Source: Hoeflea sp. YIM 152468 (GTDB lineage Bacteria > Pseudomonadota > Alphaproteobacteria > Rhizobiales > Rhizobiaceae). Taken from it: DNA of 64,000 nt. This document shows, one piece after another, positions 55,566 through 64,000 of the stretch (positions are counted from its first letter, which is position 1; each line of letters begins with the position of its first letter). The stretch is taken from the NCBI RefSeq assembly GCF_029210485.1, contig NZ_JARGET010000038.1, positions 248,001 through 312,000 of the forward strand, in the 5' to 3' direction. The notes below the pieces were generated by a model. The model saw only the letters and a program-made list of their open reading frames with translations, made no database searches and was not told where the DNA came from. Position numbers and translations under genes: made by a program.

Positions 55566-56576
55566 CTAGATGTCAAAATTGATCATGTTGCGCATCACCA
55601 TTATGCCGATCGACATCCAGACGGCGGAGGCGCCCAGAATGACGTGCCCACGGGTGTCCGTGAATAGAATCATGATGTATTCCGGCGATGTGAGATAAAC
55701 CAATGTGGCCACAATGAACGGCAAGGCGCCGATGATTGCGGCCGAAGCCTTGGCTTCCATCGACATTGCGTTGATCTTGGCTTTCATCTTCTTGCGGTCA
55801 CGCAGCACGCGCGAGAGGTTGCCCAGAGCCTCGGACAGATTGCCGCCCGCCTGGGCCTGAATGGCAATCACGATTGCGAAAAAATTTGCTTCCGACAAAG
55901 GCATGCGGGCATAAAGGCGCGCACACGCTTCAGGTATGTTCATACCCATCTGCTGTGCCTCGACAATTCGCTTGAATTCCGTGCGAACCGGCTCCTGGCC
56001 CTCTGCCGAGATCATGCGGATGGCATCGTTGAGTGGAAGGCCGGACTTGATCGAGCGCACCATGACGTCAAGAGCGTTGGGGAACTCAGCAAGAAAAGCC
56101 TTCATCCGGCGGTTGCGCAGAAAGCCAACGATCCAGCGCGGCATGCCCGCACCGAAAATGAGCATTACGCCGAGAGCAACAAAGAGATTGCCCTGGAACA
56201 CAAAGGCCATGAAGCCAGCAAGCAAGCCGAGAGCGACAGACAGGGCATAGAACTTTCGGATCGAGATGGTCAGGCCCGCCTGAGTAATTCGATCCTTCAG
56301 CGCGGGCGAAGTGCGCCGGTCATTTTCCTTGTTCTTCTCTTCCAGAGACTTGAGCGAATCCTGAACCGATTTGCGCCGCTTGTTGGCTTCATTGAGCCGG
56401 TCGCGCGCTGCGGTGGCCTTGGTTCTGTCGGTCTCAGCAGCCTTGACACGCTTGACGCGGCTCTCCGCCCTGCGTTCGCCTTCGATCCGGCTGTAGAGCA
56501 CGCCGTAGCCCAAGGCCGCCGCGGACAGCGCTGCCAGGCCAATGATGGCGACCACGATTGTATCCAGACCAAACAC
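55566..56576 (-). CDS. tadB: Tad pilus inner-membrane platform protein TadB
   Basis: A 336-residue partner of TadC with the same fold: N-terminal helix (IVVAIIGLAALSAAALGYGV), charged cytoplasmic region (about 25-110), helices near YALSVALGLLAGFMAFVFQG, the T2SSF motif FPNALDVMVRSIKSGLPLND and a last membrane segment (SASVWMS-like HVILGASAVWMSIGIMVM). Placed 12 bp after cpaF. Confidence 0.95.
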   Translation of the reverse strand: MFGLDTIVVAIIGLAALSAAALGYGVLYSRIEGERRAESRVKRVKAAETDRTKATAARDRLNEANKRRKSVQDSLKSLEEKNKENDRRTSPALKDRITQAGLTISIRKFYALSVALGLLAGFMAFVFQGNLFVALGVMLIFGAGMPRWIVGFLRNRRMKAFLAEFPNALDVMVRSIKSGLPLNDAIRMISAEGQEPVRTEFKRIVEAQQMGMNIPEACARLYARMPLSEANFFAIVIAIQAQAGGNLSEALGNLSRVLRDRKKMKAKINAMSMEAKASAAIIGALPFIVATLVYLTSPEYIMILFTDTRGHVILGASAVWMSIGIMVMRNMINFDI

Positions 56577-56588
56577 GCGCGCGTCTCC

Positions 56589-58079
56589 TTAAGATGTCAT
56601 CTTTTCCATGGCGTCGAGAGACGCGGCGAGGCGTTTGTCTTCACCATAGTACCGGGCGCGATCCCAGAAGTTGGGACGACCTATCCCTGTGGACCGGTGC
56701 TGACCGATGATCTTGCCGTTGGCGTCCTCGCCCAGCATCTCGTATTTCATCAGATCCTGGGTGATGATCACATCGCCTTCCATGCCGATGACCTCGGTGA
56801 TGTGGGTGATGCGGCGCGAGCCGTCACGCAGACGGGTGGCCTGAATCACCACATCGACAGATCCGGCAATGATTTCGCGGACGGTTTTGGCGGGCAGGGT
56901 AAAACCGCCCATGGCGATCATCGATTCCATACGGCTCAGACATTCGCGCGGACTGTTGGCGTGGATCGTTCCCATCGACCCGTCGTGGCCTGTGTTCATG
57001 GCCTGCAGAAGGTCAAATACCTCCGGGCCACGCACTTCGCCGACAATGATCCGCTCGGGCCGCATGCGTAGGCAGTTCTTGACCAGATCACGCATGGTGA
57101 TTTCGCCCTCGCCCTCAATGTTGGGCGGGCGGGTTTCAAGCCGAACCACGTGCGGCTGCTGGAGCTGGAGTTCCGCCGAATCTTCGCAGGTGATGATACG
57201 TTCGTCGGCATCAATATAAGCTGTCAGACAGTTGAGCAGCGTCGTCTTGCCGGAACCGGTACCGCCGGAAATCACCACATTGCAGCGAACCCGGCCGATA
57301 ATCTGCAGAACCGCTGCACCTTCCGGCGTGATCGCGCCGAACTTGACCAGTTGATCCAGGGTCAGCTTGTCTTTCTTGAACTTGCGGATGGTCAGCGCCG
57401 TTCCGTCAATCGCCAGCGGCGGCGCGATCACGTTGACGCGGGAACCGTCAGGCAGACGGGCGTCGCAAATCGGGCTTGATTCGTCGACCCGGCGGCCCAC
57501 CTGGCTGACGATGCGCTGGCAAATCGACAGGAGCTGGCTGTTGTCGCGAAAACGGACATCTGTTTCCAGAACCTTGCCGGCGACTTCGATATAGGTGATG
57601 CCGGCCCCATTGACCATGATGTCGGCGATATCGTCACGTGCGAGCAGCGGTTCCAGCGGGCCGTAGCCCAGAATATCATTGCAGATGTCGTCGAGCAGCT
57701 CTTCCTGCTCCGCGATAGACAGCGCGAAGTTCTTGATCGTGATGATATCATTGACAATATCACGAATTTCCTCACGCGCGCTTTCCGCATCGAGCTTGGC
57801 CAGTTGCGACAGGTCAATCGTATCGATCAGAGCGGAAAACACCTGACTCTTGGTATCATAATAGGCTTCATTGCGGGCCGGTTTGCGCTTGGCAACCGGC
57901 TCCTCCCGGCGCGGCACAACAGGCTGCGGCGCAGGCGTTGGTGCGGCCGGGGTCTCGGGCTGAGCTGTGGCCACGGCTTCAGGCGCCGGCGTCGCCGGGA
58001 TATCGGCTTGAACCAACGGCTTGGGCGCCGGGGCCTGCGGCGGCTTGGCCGGGCCAACATTGCTGCGTTTGCCGAACAT
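56589..58079 (-). CDS. cpaF: Tad pilus secretion ATPase CpaF/TadA
   Basis: The 496-residue motor that powers pilus assembly and retraction. An N-terminal disordered proline/alanine-rich region (about 1-60) is followed by an N-terminal domain and the VirB11-like RecA core: Walker [13 protein letters not shown] (K278), Asp box ([20 protein letters not shown]), Walker B region [12 protein letters not shown] and the His box [15 protein letters not shown]. Soluble, bound to TadB/TadC. Confidence 0.97.
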   Translation of the reverse strand: MFGKRSNVGPAKPPQAPAPKPLVQADIPATPAPEAVATAQPETPAAPTPAPQPVVPRREEPVAKRKPARNEAYYDTKSQVFSALIDTIDLSQLAKLDAESAREEIRDIVNDIITIKNFALSIAEQEELLDDICNDILGYGPLEPLLARDDIADIMVNGAGITYIEVAGKVLETDVRFRDNSQLLSICQRIVSQVGRRVDESSPICDARLPDGSRVNVIAPPLAIDGTALTIRKFKKDKLTLDQLVKFGAITPEGAAVLQIIGRVRCNVVISGGTGSGKTTLLNCLTAYIDADERIITCEDSAELQLQQPHVVRLETRPPNIEGEGEITMRDLVKNCLRMRPERIIVGEVRGPEVFDLLQAMNTGHDGSMGTIHANSPRECLSRMESMIAMGGFTLPAKTVREIIAGSVDVVIQATRLRDGSRRITHITEVIGMEGDVIITQDLMKYEMLGEDANGKIIGQHRSTGIGRPNFWDRARYYGEDKRLAASLDAMEKMTS

Positions 58080-58103
58080 ATTCAGTTCACTCCAGACTTA
58101 CAG

Positions 58104-59390
58104 TTACTTGCGGCTCAAAAGACCGATCAGAGACGACAATCCCTGTTTCCTGCGCTTCTTCACTTCAGCCCGCCCTGTGACCACGTGAGCTATTTGCGAA
58201 ATCGCTTCCGCGGTCGGCGATTTGGCAGAGGATTCAGCAATCATCAGACCCGAATTGGCTGCTTCACCGAACAGCGCCGCATCGAAGGGGATAATCGCCA
58301 GAGGCTCAACTTGCAGCGGATCGCAGAACACATCGGGGGCGATTTCGGGCCGCTTGGCCATACCGACCTGGTTGAGGATCAGAAACGGCGCATGATCGTT
58401 GGGACGCAATTTCCGCAGGGTATCAAACAGGTTCTTGGTGTTGCGCAAATTGGCCAGATCAGGGGTGGCGGTGATGACAATCTCGTCCGCCGCGCAAAGC
58501 ACCTTCTTTGTCCATTCGTTCCAAACATGCGGAACATCAAGCACGGAAACCGGGGCATTGCGCTGCATGATGTCGAGGATGGGAAGAAAGGCTTCTGCAG
58601 AAAAGTCATAGGTCCGGTCCAGCATGGAAGGTGCTGCCAGCATTGACAAATGTTCCGAGCATTTGGCGAGCAACCGGTCCAGAAACACCTCATCAAGCCG
58701 ATCCGGCGAGTTGATTGCCTCGGCAATGCCCTGGGTGGGATCGGTGTCGAAATTGAGATTTGCGGTGCCAAATGCCAGATCCAGGTCGGCCAGTATGACC
58801 TCGCTGGAAAACAGGTTGGAAATGCTCCAGGCGCAATTGTGGGCGATGGTGGAAGAACCAATGCCGCCCTTGGCGCCGACGAAGGCGATGGACCGGCCGA
58901 GTGGTGCGGCGTCCGGATCGACAAAAATCGCGGACATGACGCCGATCACGTCAGCCATCGAAACCGGCGCTACGATGTACTCGGACACGCCGTTGCGCAT
59001 CAGTTCACGGTACAGAGCCACATCATTGACATGTCCAACGATCACCACTCGCGTATCGGGATCGCAGACTGCAGCAAGCTCGCCGAGTTCTTCGATCAAA
59101 GTCTGCCCGTCGGCCCGGGTCTCCAGAATCAGGAGATTGGGTGTGGGAGAGCCTGCAAACATGTTGGCTGCAGCGGAGACGCCGCCGGAATTGATGCGAA
59201 GGTTAACCTTGGCCATGCGGCGGTCCTGAGAACACCGCTCCATAGTGTTGGCCACGCCTTCCGTTTCAAAGAAGGCGTGCACAGAGATCCGCGGCAACGG
59301 TCTTACCCGTTCGAAATCGCTGCGCCAGGATGTCGTGTCGTCGAGCTCCGGCCCGGACTCCTGCACGAGCGCATAATCAAGGTTGGTCAT
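58104..59390 (-). CDS. cpaE: Pilus localisation protein CpaE/TadZ
   Basis: A 428-residue MinD/ParA-superfamily protein with an atypical receiver-like N-terminal domain (LLILETRADGQTLIEELGEL, VIVGHVNDVALYRELMRNGV) and a deviant Walker A (FVGAKGGIGSSTIAHN), in which the signature lysine appears as GAKGGIGSS, and DLDLAFGTANLNFD. It places the pilus machine at a pole in Caulobacter. Starts with MTNLDYALV; 24 bp from cpaF. Confidence 0.95.
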   Translation of the reverse strand: MTNLDYALVQESGPELDDTTSWRSDFERVRPLPRISVHAFFETEGVANTMERCSQDRRMAKVNLRINSGGVSAAANMFAGSPTPNLLILETRADGQTLIEELGELAAVCDPDTRVVIVGHVNDVALYRELMRNGVSEYIVAPVSMADVIGVMSAIFVDPDAAPLGRSIAFVGAKGGIGSSTIAHNCAWSISNLFSSEVILADLDLAFGTANLNFDTDPTQGIAEAINSPDRLDEVFLDRLLAKCSEHLSMLAAPSMLDRTYDFSAEAFLPILDIMQRNAPVSVLDVPHVWNEWTKKVLCAADEIVITATPDLANLRNTKNLFDTLRKLRPNDHAPFLILNQVGMAKRPEIAPDVFCDPLQVEPLAIIPFDAALFGEAANSGLMIAESSAKSPTAEAISQIAHVVTGRAEVKKRRKQGLSSLIGLLSRK

Positions 59391-59433
59391 GAACTTTGTC
59401 CTGCTTCAAAGAGCGCGTTGCGGTTGAGCCTGC

Positions 59434-60135
59434 TCATTCGGTAACCAGTCCGGCGCCGCCTGTTCGATAGGTTTCGATCACTTTCGATCGACGCTCAGCG
59501 TCAATCGGTGTCATGCCACGCGGCGCGATCAGATCTCCCGGGTTGGCGATCTGGGCTGCGAGATTGTTTTGAGATGCACAACCGAAATTGGCCCAGGTCT
59601 TGTTCTCCGTGGAATTGGCAAGCATGTCTTCGGGCCAGCGTCCGCACTCGCCGGTCGACGCGGTGATGGCCAGAAAGGCGATGCGAATAGGCGCCGCATC
59701 ATCGGGAGACGAAACGTGGTAGGGCGAGGAGACGATGCGGTCCCCCGGCACGCCTTCGCTGCGCAGGACTGAGGCGACCTGCTCCGACAGCACTGAGGCG
59801 GCATCGGCATTGGCAGAACCGACAGGAACCATGATGCGGACTGCGCCGGTCGCACTTGACTTGTAATTCTGCGCCGCCCCGCGCACGGTTTCGCGCATTG
59901 AGACAGTCAGTTTGCGATCGCCCGAGGCGACAGCAAGATCCACCGTGCGCTCCTGCTCGGAGACGATGATGGGATGGTTGGTGCGGTAATCATCGGGAAC
60001 CGCGCCGACGGTAATGCTCTTGCCGCCCCAACCGGCACAGCCGCTCAATAGCGATGCAGCAAACAGCATCGGGATGACTGCGAACCGGACCTTGTGTAGA
60101 TCAGGATTTGCGGGAACTGAAATCTTGCTCGACAT
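59434..60135 (-). CDS. cpaD: Pilus assembly lipoprotein CpaD
   Basis: An outer-membrane lipoprotein that supports the secretin. Signal peptide VIPMLFAASLLSGC has the lipobox LSGC. The CpaD family pattern appears: YRTNHPIIVSEQERTVDL, then NFGCASQNNLAAQIANPGDLI and a C-terminal MTPIDAERRSKVIETYRTG. Start ATG 60135 follows AGGA by 8 bases; a GTG at 60153 overlapping the cpaC stop (GTGA) is an alternative. 233 residues. Confidence 0.93.
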   Translation of the reverse strand: MSSKISVPANPDLHKVRFAVIPMLFAASLLSGCAGWGGKSITVGAVPDDYRTNHPIIVSEQERTVDLAVASGDRKLTVSMRETVRGAAQNYKSSATGAVRIMVPVGSANADAASVLSEQVASVLRSEGVPGDRIVSSPYHVSSPDDAAPIRIAFLAITASTGECGRWPEDMLANSTENKTWANFGCASQNNLAAQIANPGDLIAPRGMTPIDAERRSKVIETYRTGGAGLVTE

Positions 60136-60149
60136 GGTGAGGTTCCTGA

Positions 60150-61694
60150 TCACTTGTAGATAAAGCCGACGACGCCGTGGTAGCGGCCTGGCGGCAATTT
60201 GGTTTCCATGCGACCGTAAACCCGGTTGACGCGGCCAAGGAAAAACCCGGCGCCGTCGCCGGCGGCATTGAAGTTGTCGTCCGGACGGGCAAGTTCGTTG
60301 CGGGCCACCGGCTTGACGATATAGGGCGTGGCGATGATGACGAGTTCGGTCTCGTTGCGGACAAAATCACGGCTGCGGAAGAGCGTTCCGAGTACCGGCA
60401 ACTTGGACAGTCCGGGATAGCCCGACATTGCCTGGCGAATATCGTCCTTGACGAGACCTGCAAGCACAATGGATCCGCCGGAGGGCAGTTCGACAGCGGT
60501 TTCCGCCTCACGCCGCTTGATCGAGAGCCTGGTCATCCCGGGCCGGCCCGTGGACCCCTGAAGCGAGGTGGAGCCTTCGAACGTCGGCTCTGATACTTCG
60601 GTATGAACCTTTAACGAGATCCGTCCAGGTGACAGCACCACCGGCGTGAAGTTGAGGCGAATGCCATATTCGACTTCACGGTCGGTATAGGTGGCGGCAC
60701 CGGTCGCTTCATCGTAGCTGACCCCGTCGCGGAGTTGAAATTCGCCGCCGACATAGAATCTGGCGCTTTCACCTGAAATCGCTGTGAGACTCGGCTCAGC
60801 CAGGGTGCGCATGACACCCGCCTGTTCCATGGCATTGACATAACTTGAAATGGAACGGCCGTTAAGGGAACCACTGGCGATCTGGGCAAAGTTGAGGCCC
60901 GTCGACAATGTTCCCAGATTGGCGGGGTTGGAATTGACGAAGGTTCCCGAACCGCCGCTGATCGACGAGTTGAAACCAAGCTGCTTGAGCACCTGCCGGC
61001 TGACCTCGGCGATGGTGACCTTGAGGGTCACCTGGTCCTCGCCGTCGATCTTGAGAAGATTGACGATCTTGGATTTCTGCCGGTCTTCGGCATTGATCGC
61101 GGCGTCGCCACCTTCACTGGTTGCTGTTGTCACGCGGGTCGTGGCCTCACCACCGGTCAGGAAGATTTCCGCCAGCCTGGCGGCCTGGGCGGCGTCTTGC
61201 GGCGTGCGCACCGAGCCGGTCAGCACAATGTTGTCGGAGATGATTTCCACATGGATGTCGGAATCGGGAAGAAAGCGCGCCAGGTGGGCTTGAAGCCCCG
61301 ATACATCGCGCTCGATTTCCAAATCGATGGCGACGATTTCTTCGCCATTCGGACCGAAGATGAAGATGTTGGTCTGGCCAACCGTCTTGCCGAAAAGATA
61401 CAGCCTGCGGGAGGTGCGAGTGACCGCGTCGGCAAGGCTCGGATCGGCAACGAGGATGTCGTGCGCATCGGTCGGAAGATCAATCACCAAGGCCTTGTTC
61501 AAACCCAATTTGACCCGCTTGTTGACGCCGGGTCCGGTTCGTTTGATCTTGATGACGCTTTCGGCCGCAGCTGCGGCAGACAGGAAATGCCCGCTGGACA
61601 CATCGATGCTGACACCGGCGATCATGGTCGTGCCCACCAGTGCAATACTGGCGATGGAGGACAGAAGCTTTCTTGCTGTATGACGCACGTTCAT
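60150..61694 (-). CDS. cpaC: Outer-membrane secretin CpaC/RcpA
   Basis: The 514-residue pilus pore subunit. A signal peptide (IASIALVGTTMIAGVSIDVS region) precedes an N-terminal domain with VLVADPSLADAVTRTSRRLYL-like segment (DILVADPSLADAVTRTSR), a BON domain (LTGSVRTPQDAAQAARLAEIF) and a secretin domain (VTLKVTIAEVSRQVLKQLG, ESARFYVGGEFQL, GLVKDDIRQAMSGYPGLSKLPVLGTLF in pieces). Ends FIYK. Stop and start are nested with neighbours (4-bp overlap with cpaB). Confidence 0.96.
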   Translation of the reverse strand: MNVRHTARKLLSSIASIALVGTTMIAGVSIDVSSGHFLSAAAAAESVIKIKRTGPGVNKRVKLGLNKALVIDLPTDAHDILVADPSLADAVTRTSRRLYLFGKTVGQTNIFIFGPNGEEIVAIDLEIERDVSGLQAHLARFLPDSDIHVEIISDNIVLTGSVRTPQDAAQAARLAEIFLTGGEATTRVTTATSEGGDAAINAEDRQKSKIVNLLKIDGEDQVTLKVTIAEVSRQVLKQLGFNSSISGGSGTFVNSNPANLGTLSTGLNFAQIASGSLNGRSISSYVNAMEQAGVMRTLAEPSLTAISGESARFYVGGEFQLRDGVSYDEATGAATYTDREVEYGIRLNFTPVVLSPGRISLKVHTEVSEPTFEGSTSLQGSTGRPGMTRLSIKRREAETAVELPSGGSIVLAGLVKDDIRQAMSGYPGLSKLPVLGTLFRSRDFVRNETELVIIATPYIVKPVARNELARPDDNFNAAGDGAGFFLGRVNRVYGRMETKLPPGRYHGVVGFIYK

Positions 61695-62512
61695 TCCCCG
61701 CTTTGGTTGGTGGCACCGATTTTGGAAATAGTGCCGGAGCGGATCAGCTGGATGGCCGGAACGCCGTCTCCGCCGCTCAGTAGATATTTTGCGCCGTCGC
61801 TGTCTGGTTCCCGAACATCAGCGACGCTGCGCAAGGCAAGGGTCAGCCGGTCGGCCATCTGTTGGGCAACGGTAATTATTTTTGTCTGGTCTGGCGTCAG
61901 CTCGAGGGTTGCCGTGGTCCCAACGGCGGTACGATTTCCTTCGGCGTCCTCTTCGATCCGCTGATCGATAGCCAGAATCCGGATGTTGGACAGGATTACC
62001 TCTGTGAGAAACCCTTCTTCCGATGTTTTCCGGCGCACCATGATGACATCCACCCGATCATTGGGCAGGATGAAGCCGCCGGCGCTGGTCGCCACCGAGA
62101 TCTCTGTCGCGACAGCGCGCTTTCCGGCGGGCAACAGCGAAGACATGATGCGGGAAGATGAATCGACAATTTTCTCGGATCGAAGCGGCTCGCCCGCAAA
62201 CAATGGCAGCCTGACGACAACACCGGTGAGTTCGGTGATCGCGTCGGGCCGGGCATCGCGGCGAATCAGCCCTTCGACCACCCCGTCTTCCGGCCAGCCT
62301 TTCCACTCCAGACTGTCCTCATTCAGCCGACTCCCGACGGGAAGGTTGGAGGACGTGACCAGAACGTCGATGGTCGGCATCTTCTCGATTACCGGGGTTG
62401 AGGAGATTTCGTTGATGTGAACGGTCGGGGAAGACAGGTTCATGGCCAAGTACCCTGCCAATCCTGCGGCCAGGACTGCCACTGACATGATGACGACGCG
62501 GGCGGTTTTCAT
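61691..62512 (-). CDS. cpaB: Pilus assembly protein CpaB/RcpC
   Basis: A 273-residue periplasmic protein with an N-terminal membrane segment (VVIMSVAVLAAGLAGYLAM) and a SAF domain (LPVGSRLNEDSLEWKGWPED, VRLPLFAGEPLRSEKIVD), plus FILPNDRVDVIMVR. Thought to join the secretin to the peptidoglycan. Overlaps cpaC by 4 bases. GAGGAAACAGC precedes the ATG. Confidence 0.95.
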   Translation of the reverse strand: MKTARVVIMSVAVLAAGLAGYLAMNLSSPTVHINEISSTPVIEKMPTIDVLVTSSNLPVGSRLNEDSLEWKGWPEDGVVEGLIRRDARPDAITELTGVVVRLPLFAGEPLRSEKIVDSSSRIMSSLLPAGKRAVATEISVATSAGGFILPNDRVDVIMVRRKTSEEGFLTEVILSNIRILAIDQRIEEDAEGNRTAVGTTATLELTPDQTKIITVAQQMADRLTLALRSVADVREPDSDGAKYLLSGGDGVPAIQLIRSGTISKIGATNQSGE

Positions 62513-62789
62513 GCTGTTTCCTCAAACGAATGTTGGGTACGCTCGAAACAGCATGCAGTTGTAATCGTGTAATTATGGTTAATACGGCGATACCAAACAC
62601 GGTTAACGCAACATTGCCGCCGATAAAACTTGCGCGCGGCATGGGGTAAGAAGCCGGCGTGAGCGGCCGGTACTGGATCGTGCAACGGCAGCACCGGTGG
62701 ATCGGGACCTGGCAAAGGGATGCGGAAATCAGAGCCCAGTCTGGGCTATGGATTCCAAGGCCCAGGCTATGGATCAGTCGCAGCAGCTC
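62513..62789 (-). promoter_or_regulatory. Promoter region of the cpaB operon with two TTAACC boxes
   Basis: The 277-bp gap between cpaA and cpaB has no gene. Read on the minus strand it carries TTAACC twice (62577-62582 and 62601-62606, given on plus as GGTTAA), 24 bases apart, the first followed by AT-rich DNA. TTAACC is the CtrA half-site core. A separate promoter for cpaB-tadC in this gap is likely; CtrA control is an inference from the motif and from Caulobacter. Confidence 0.4.
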
Positions 62790-63305
62790 TTAATAAGGAC
62801 GGCTGAGCGCGTTGAGAAAAATCGAGGTTTCTGGATAGGTGACAAGCGCCGCGGCGCCTATAGCGACGCCATAGGGAATCCCCGCACGGTCCTTGAAAAA
62901 GTGCATCGGAATGGGGATTGGCGAAACCAGCAGGATATTCTGGTTGGCGCGCACGACAAGAACGATAAGCGCCAACCCACCGCCAAAAATGCCGGTGTAG
63001 ACCAGGAACGCGACCAGATCGGCGTTCAGGCCGTACCAAAGTGCCGTTGCACTCAAGATCTTGGCATCGCCACCGCCCATCACATTCAGAGCGAACAGCG
63101 CGAAGCAACCTGTAAACACGGCAGCTCCGGCGAGGATCGACCATCCGAAAGTGGCCAGATCCATGCCGCTGAACGGCGCCACAGCAAAGAACGACAGCGC
63201 CAGGACAACCGAAACCCGGTTGGGAATTTTCATGGTCAGGATGTCGAAAAAGGCGGCCATCGCCAGGCACAGCGGCAGGATGACGAAAATGGCGGCCTCA
63301 AGCAT
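62790..63305 (-). CDS. cpaA: Prepilin peptidase CpaA/TadV
   Basis: Cleaves and may methylate Flp prepilins. The 171-residue A24-family aspartic protease starts at ATG 63305, 5-9 bases after GGGAG. It has six hydrophobic segments and both catalytic aspartates: FFDILTMKIPNR after helix 1, and GGGDAKIL. It lacks the N-terminal methylase domain of PilD, as usual for TadV. Placed after the pilin gene and a terminator. Confidence 0.95.
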   Translation of the reverse strand: MLEAAIFVILPLCLAMAAFFDILTMKIPNRVSVVLALSFFAVAPFSGMDLATFGWSILAGAAVFTGCFALFALNVMGGGDAKILSATALWYGLNADLVAFLVYTGIFGGGLALIVLVVRANQNILLVSPIPIPMHFFKDRAGIPYGVAIGAAALVTYPETSIFLNALSRPY

Positions 63306-63369
63306 CTGCTTACTCCCAGGTAAAGCCCGATCGTAAATGGAAGACATTAAGAAACAGCAACACGGACAC

Positions 63370-63395
63370 AAAAAGCCGCCCCGAAAGGCGGCTTT
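63370..63395 (-). terminator. Rho-independent terminator after the Flp pilin gene
   Basis: On the minus strand AAAGCCGCC-TTTCGG-GGCGGCTTTTT forms a 9-bp stem with a T5 tail, about 30 bases after the pilin stop. It lies between the pilin and cpaA and would make the pilin mRNA far more abundant than the assembly genes. Confidence 0.9.
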
Positions 63396-63424
63396 GGTCT
63401 GTTCGCCTGGCTCTGGATCTGAGC

Positions 63425-63607
63425 TTAGTGCTTGCCGCTGGCAGTGTTCATATGGGTCGACAGAGAATTGAACTGGTTGCTCAGCGTGTCGCCGAGTGTG
63501 GTGGCGCCGGTGATCAGAGCGACCGAGATCAAAGCGGCGATCAGGCCGTATTCGATTGCTGTTGCACCGGATTCGTCTTCAACAAAACGATTAAAAAGGT
63601 TCTTCAT
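63425..63607 (-). CDS. Flp/Fap family pilin
   Basis: A 60-residue prepilin, the major subunit of the Tad pilus (PilA in Caulobacter). The leader ends ESG at residue 14 and the mature protein starts ATAIEYGLIAALIS, with the conserved glutamate and tyrosine (E19-Y20), followed by a hydrophobic helix and a short polar tail (TLSNQFNSLSTHM). AAGGAAC precedes ATG 63607. Only one pilin gene is visible; others may lie beyond the right edge. Confidence 0.97.
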   Translation of the reverse strand: MKNLFNRFVEDESGATAIEYGLIAALISVALITGATTLGDTLSNQFNSLSTHMNTASGKH

Positions 63608-64000
63608 GGGTCTGTTCCTTCATCCACTAGATGTTTTTCAGCACTCCGCCAGCTGCTTTGGCTGGTCGGATTTGACGATCATAGGAGAGGGGGTTTTCAA
63701 ACCGCTTAACGAACAAGGTTAGCGGATTCTTTCACTCGCAATAAGGTCTGCATGGTAAACAGCCCGCTAAGAACCGAGCGCCCACATCCGCCTAGAGACG
63801 GACGCGCCGGCCTGCCCAGCGTCTCACAGTCCGATGTCTACTTCCCATTATAGAGTGTGTCGAAGCAAGCCCGGTCCGCCAGATGAGCTCCGGCGCCAGC
63901 CATAAACCATCTCAATCTGGAAGATTTGTCCCTGTTGGCTCCGCCTTAAGTGTTCATTCACCAATCCGCGCGATTTTATGGAGCAGACGCTAACCCGAGG
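63608..64000. promoter_or_regulatory. Gene-free region upstream of the Flp pilin
   Basis: No gene is supported in these 393 bases on either strand. An imperfect inverted repeat, CCGCTTAAC (63702-63710) and GGTTAGCGG (63717-63725), lies about 100 bases upstream of the pilin start and has TTAAC/GTTAG half sites; it is the best candidate for a regulator site. A TATAAT hexamer on the minus strand (63847-63852) has no good -35 partner. Confidence 0.4.

Noticed and set aside
1-64000. CRISPR arrays and tRNA genes
   Set aside because: No regularly spaced direct repeats and no cloverleaf-like segments were found by reading; a dedicated scan was not possible.

Overview
The window looks like chromosomal DNA of an alphaproteobacterium of the order Hyphomicrobiales (Rhizobiales), in the Rhizobium/Hoeflea part of the tree. 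The basis is coding GC around 60%, the dnaX-ybaB-recR cluster with a neighbouring short SRP RNA, a membrane-anchored CycM-type cytochrome c divergent from kdsB-pheA, a yejABEF peptide importer and a complete Cpa/Tad pilus locus. I had no database, so the taxonomic placement and all family names rest on motif recognition.

Layout. 1-5250: the end of a FAD-linked oxidase, gpsA, a mannose-1-phosphate guanylyltransferase fused to an AGE-type sugar isomerase, and a phosphomannomutase; the last two form a GDP-mannose supply pair. 5281-10133: a TRAP importer (dctPQM) with a GntR/FCD repressor, a clear palindromic operator, and a shikimate/quinate dehydrogenase paralogue. 10365-29541: a 19-kb block of large, mostly unrecognised proteins (see next paragraph). 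29781-33109: a copper cassette (Cu+ P-type ATPase, CueR regulator, small cytochrome c) with two textbook 19-bp-spacer CueR promoters. 33194-42812: housekeeping genes (aldehyde dehydrogenase, MltB-type transglycosylase, RidA, recR, ybaB, dnaX, ffs, HIT protein, nudC, pheA, kdsB). 42985-53270: cytochrome c, yejABEF, a GhrA-like reductase, a C40 peptidase with a MarR regulator, an M17 aminopeptidase. 53414-63607: Flp pilus genes tadD, tadC, tadB, cpaF, cpaE, cpaD, cpaC, cpaB, cpaA and the Flp pilin.

The candidate undescribed system is 10365-29541. Five tightly packed genes from 11418 (two ATGA overlaps), followed 37 bp later by a sixth, encode: an 1132-residue protein with a C-terminal Hsp70/actin-type ATPase fold (SrfB-like); a small membrane-anchored protein; a 506-residue soluble protein; a 946-residue membrane-anchored protein with all three penicillin-binding transpeptidase motifs (SAFK, SSN, KTGT); an 1131-residue polytopic protein whose C-terminus carries SEDS (FtsW/RodA) signatures; and a membrane coiled-coil protein. 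Alongside are a P-loop GTPase-like protein with a degenerate G4 motif, divergent from an 849-residue orphan, and a 307-residue orphan upstream. An actin/Hsp70-like ATPase co-transcribed with a SEDS-like polymerase and a class B PBP-like transpeptidase resembles the MreB-RodA-PBP2 elongasome, rebuilt from very divergent and enlarged parts. I infer a specialised envelope or cell-wall machine; the enzymatic activities are not proven by the sequence.
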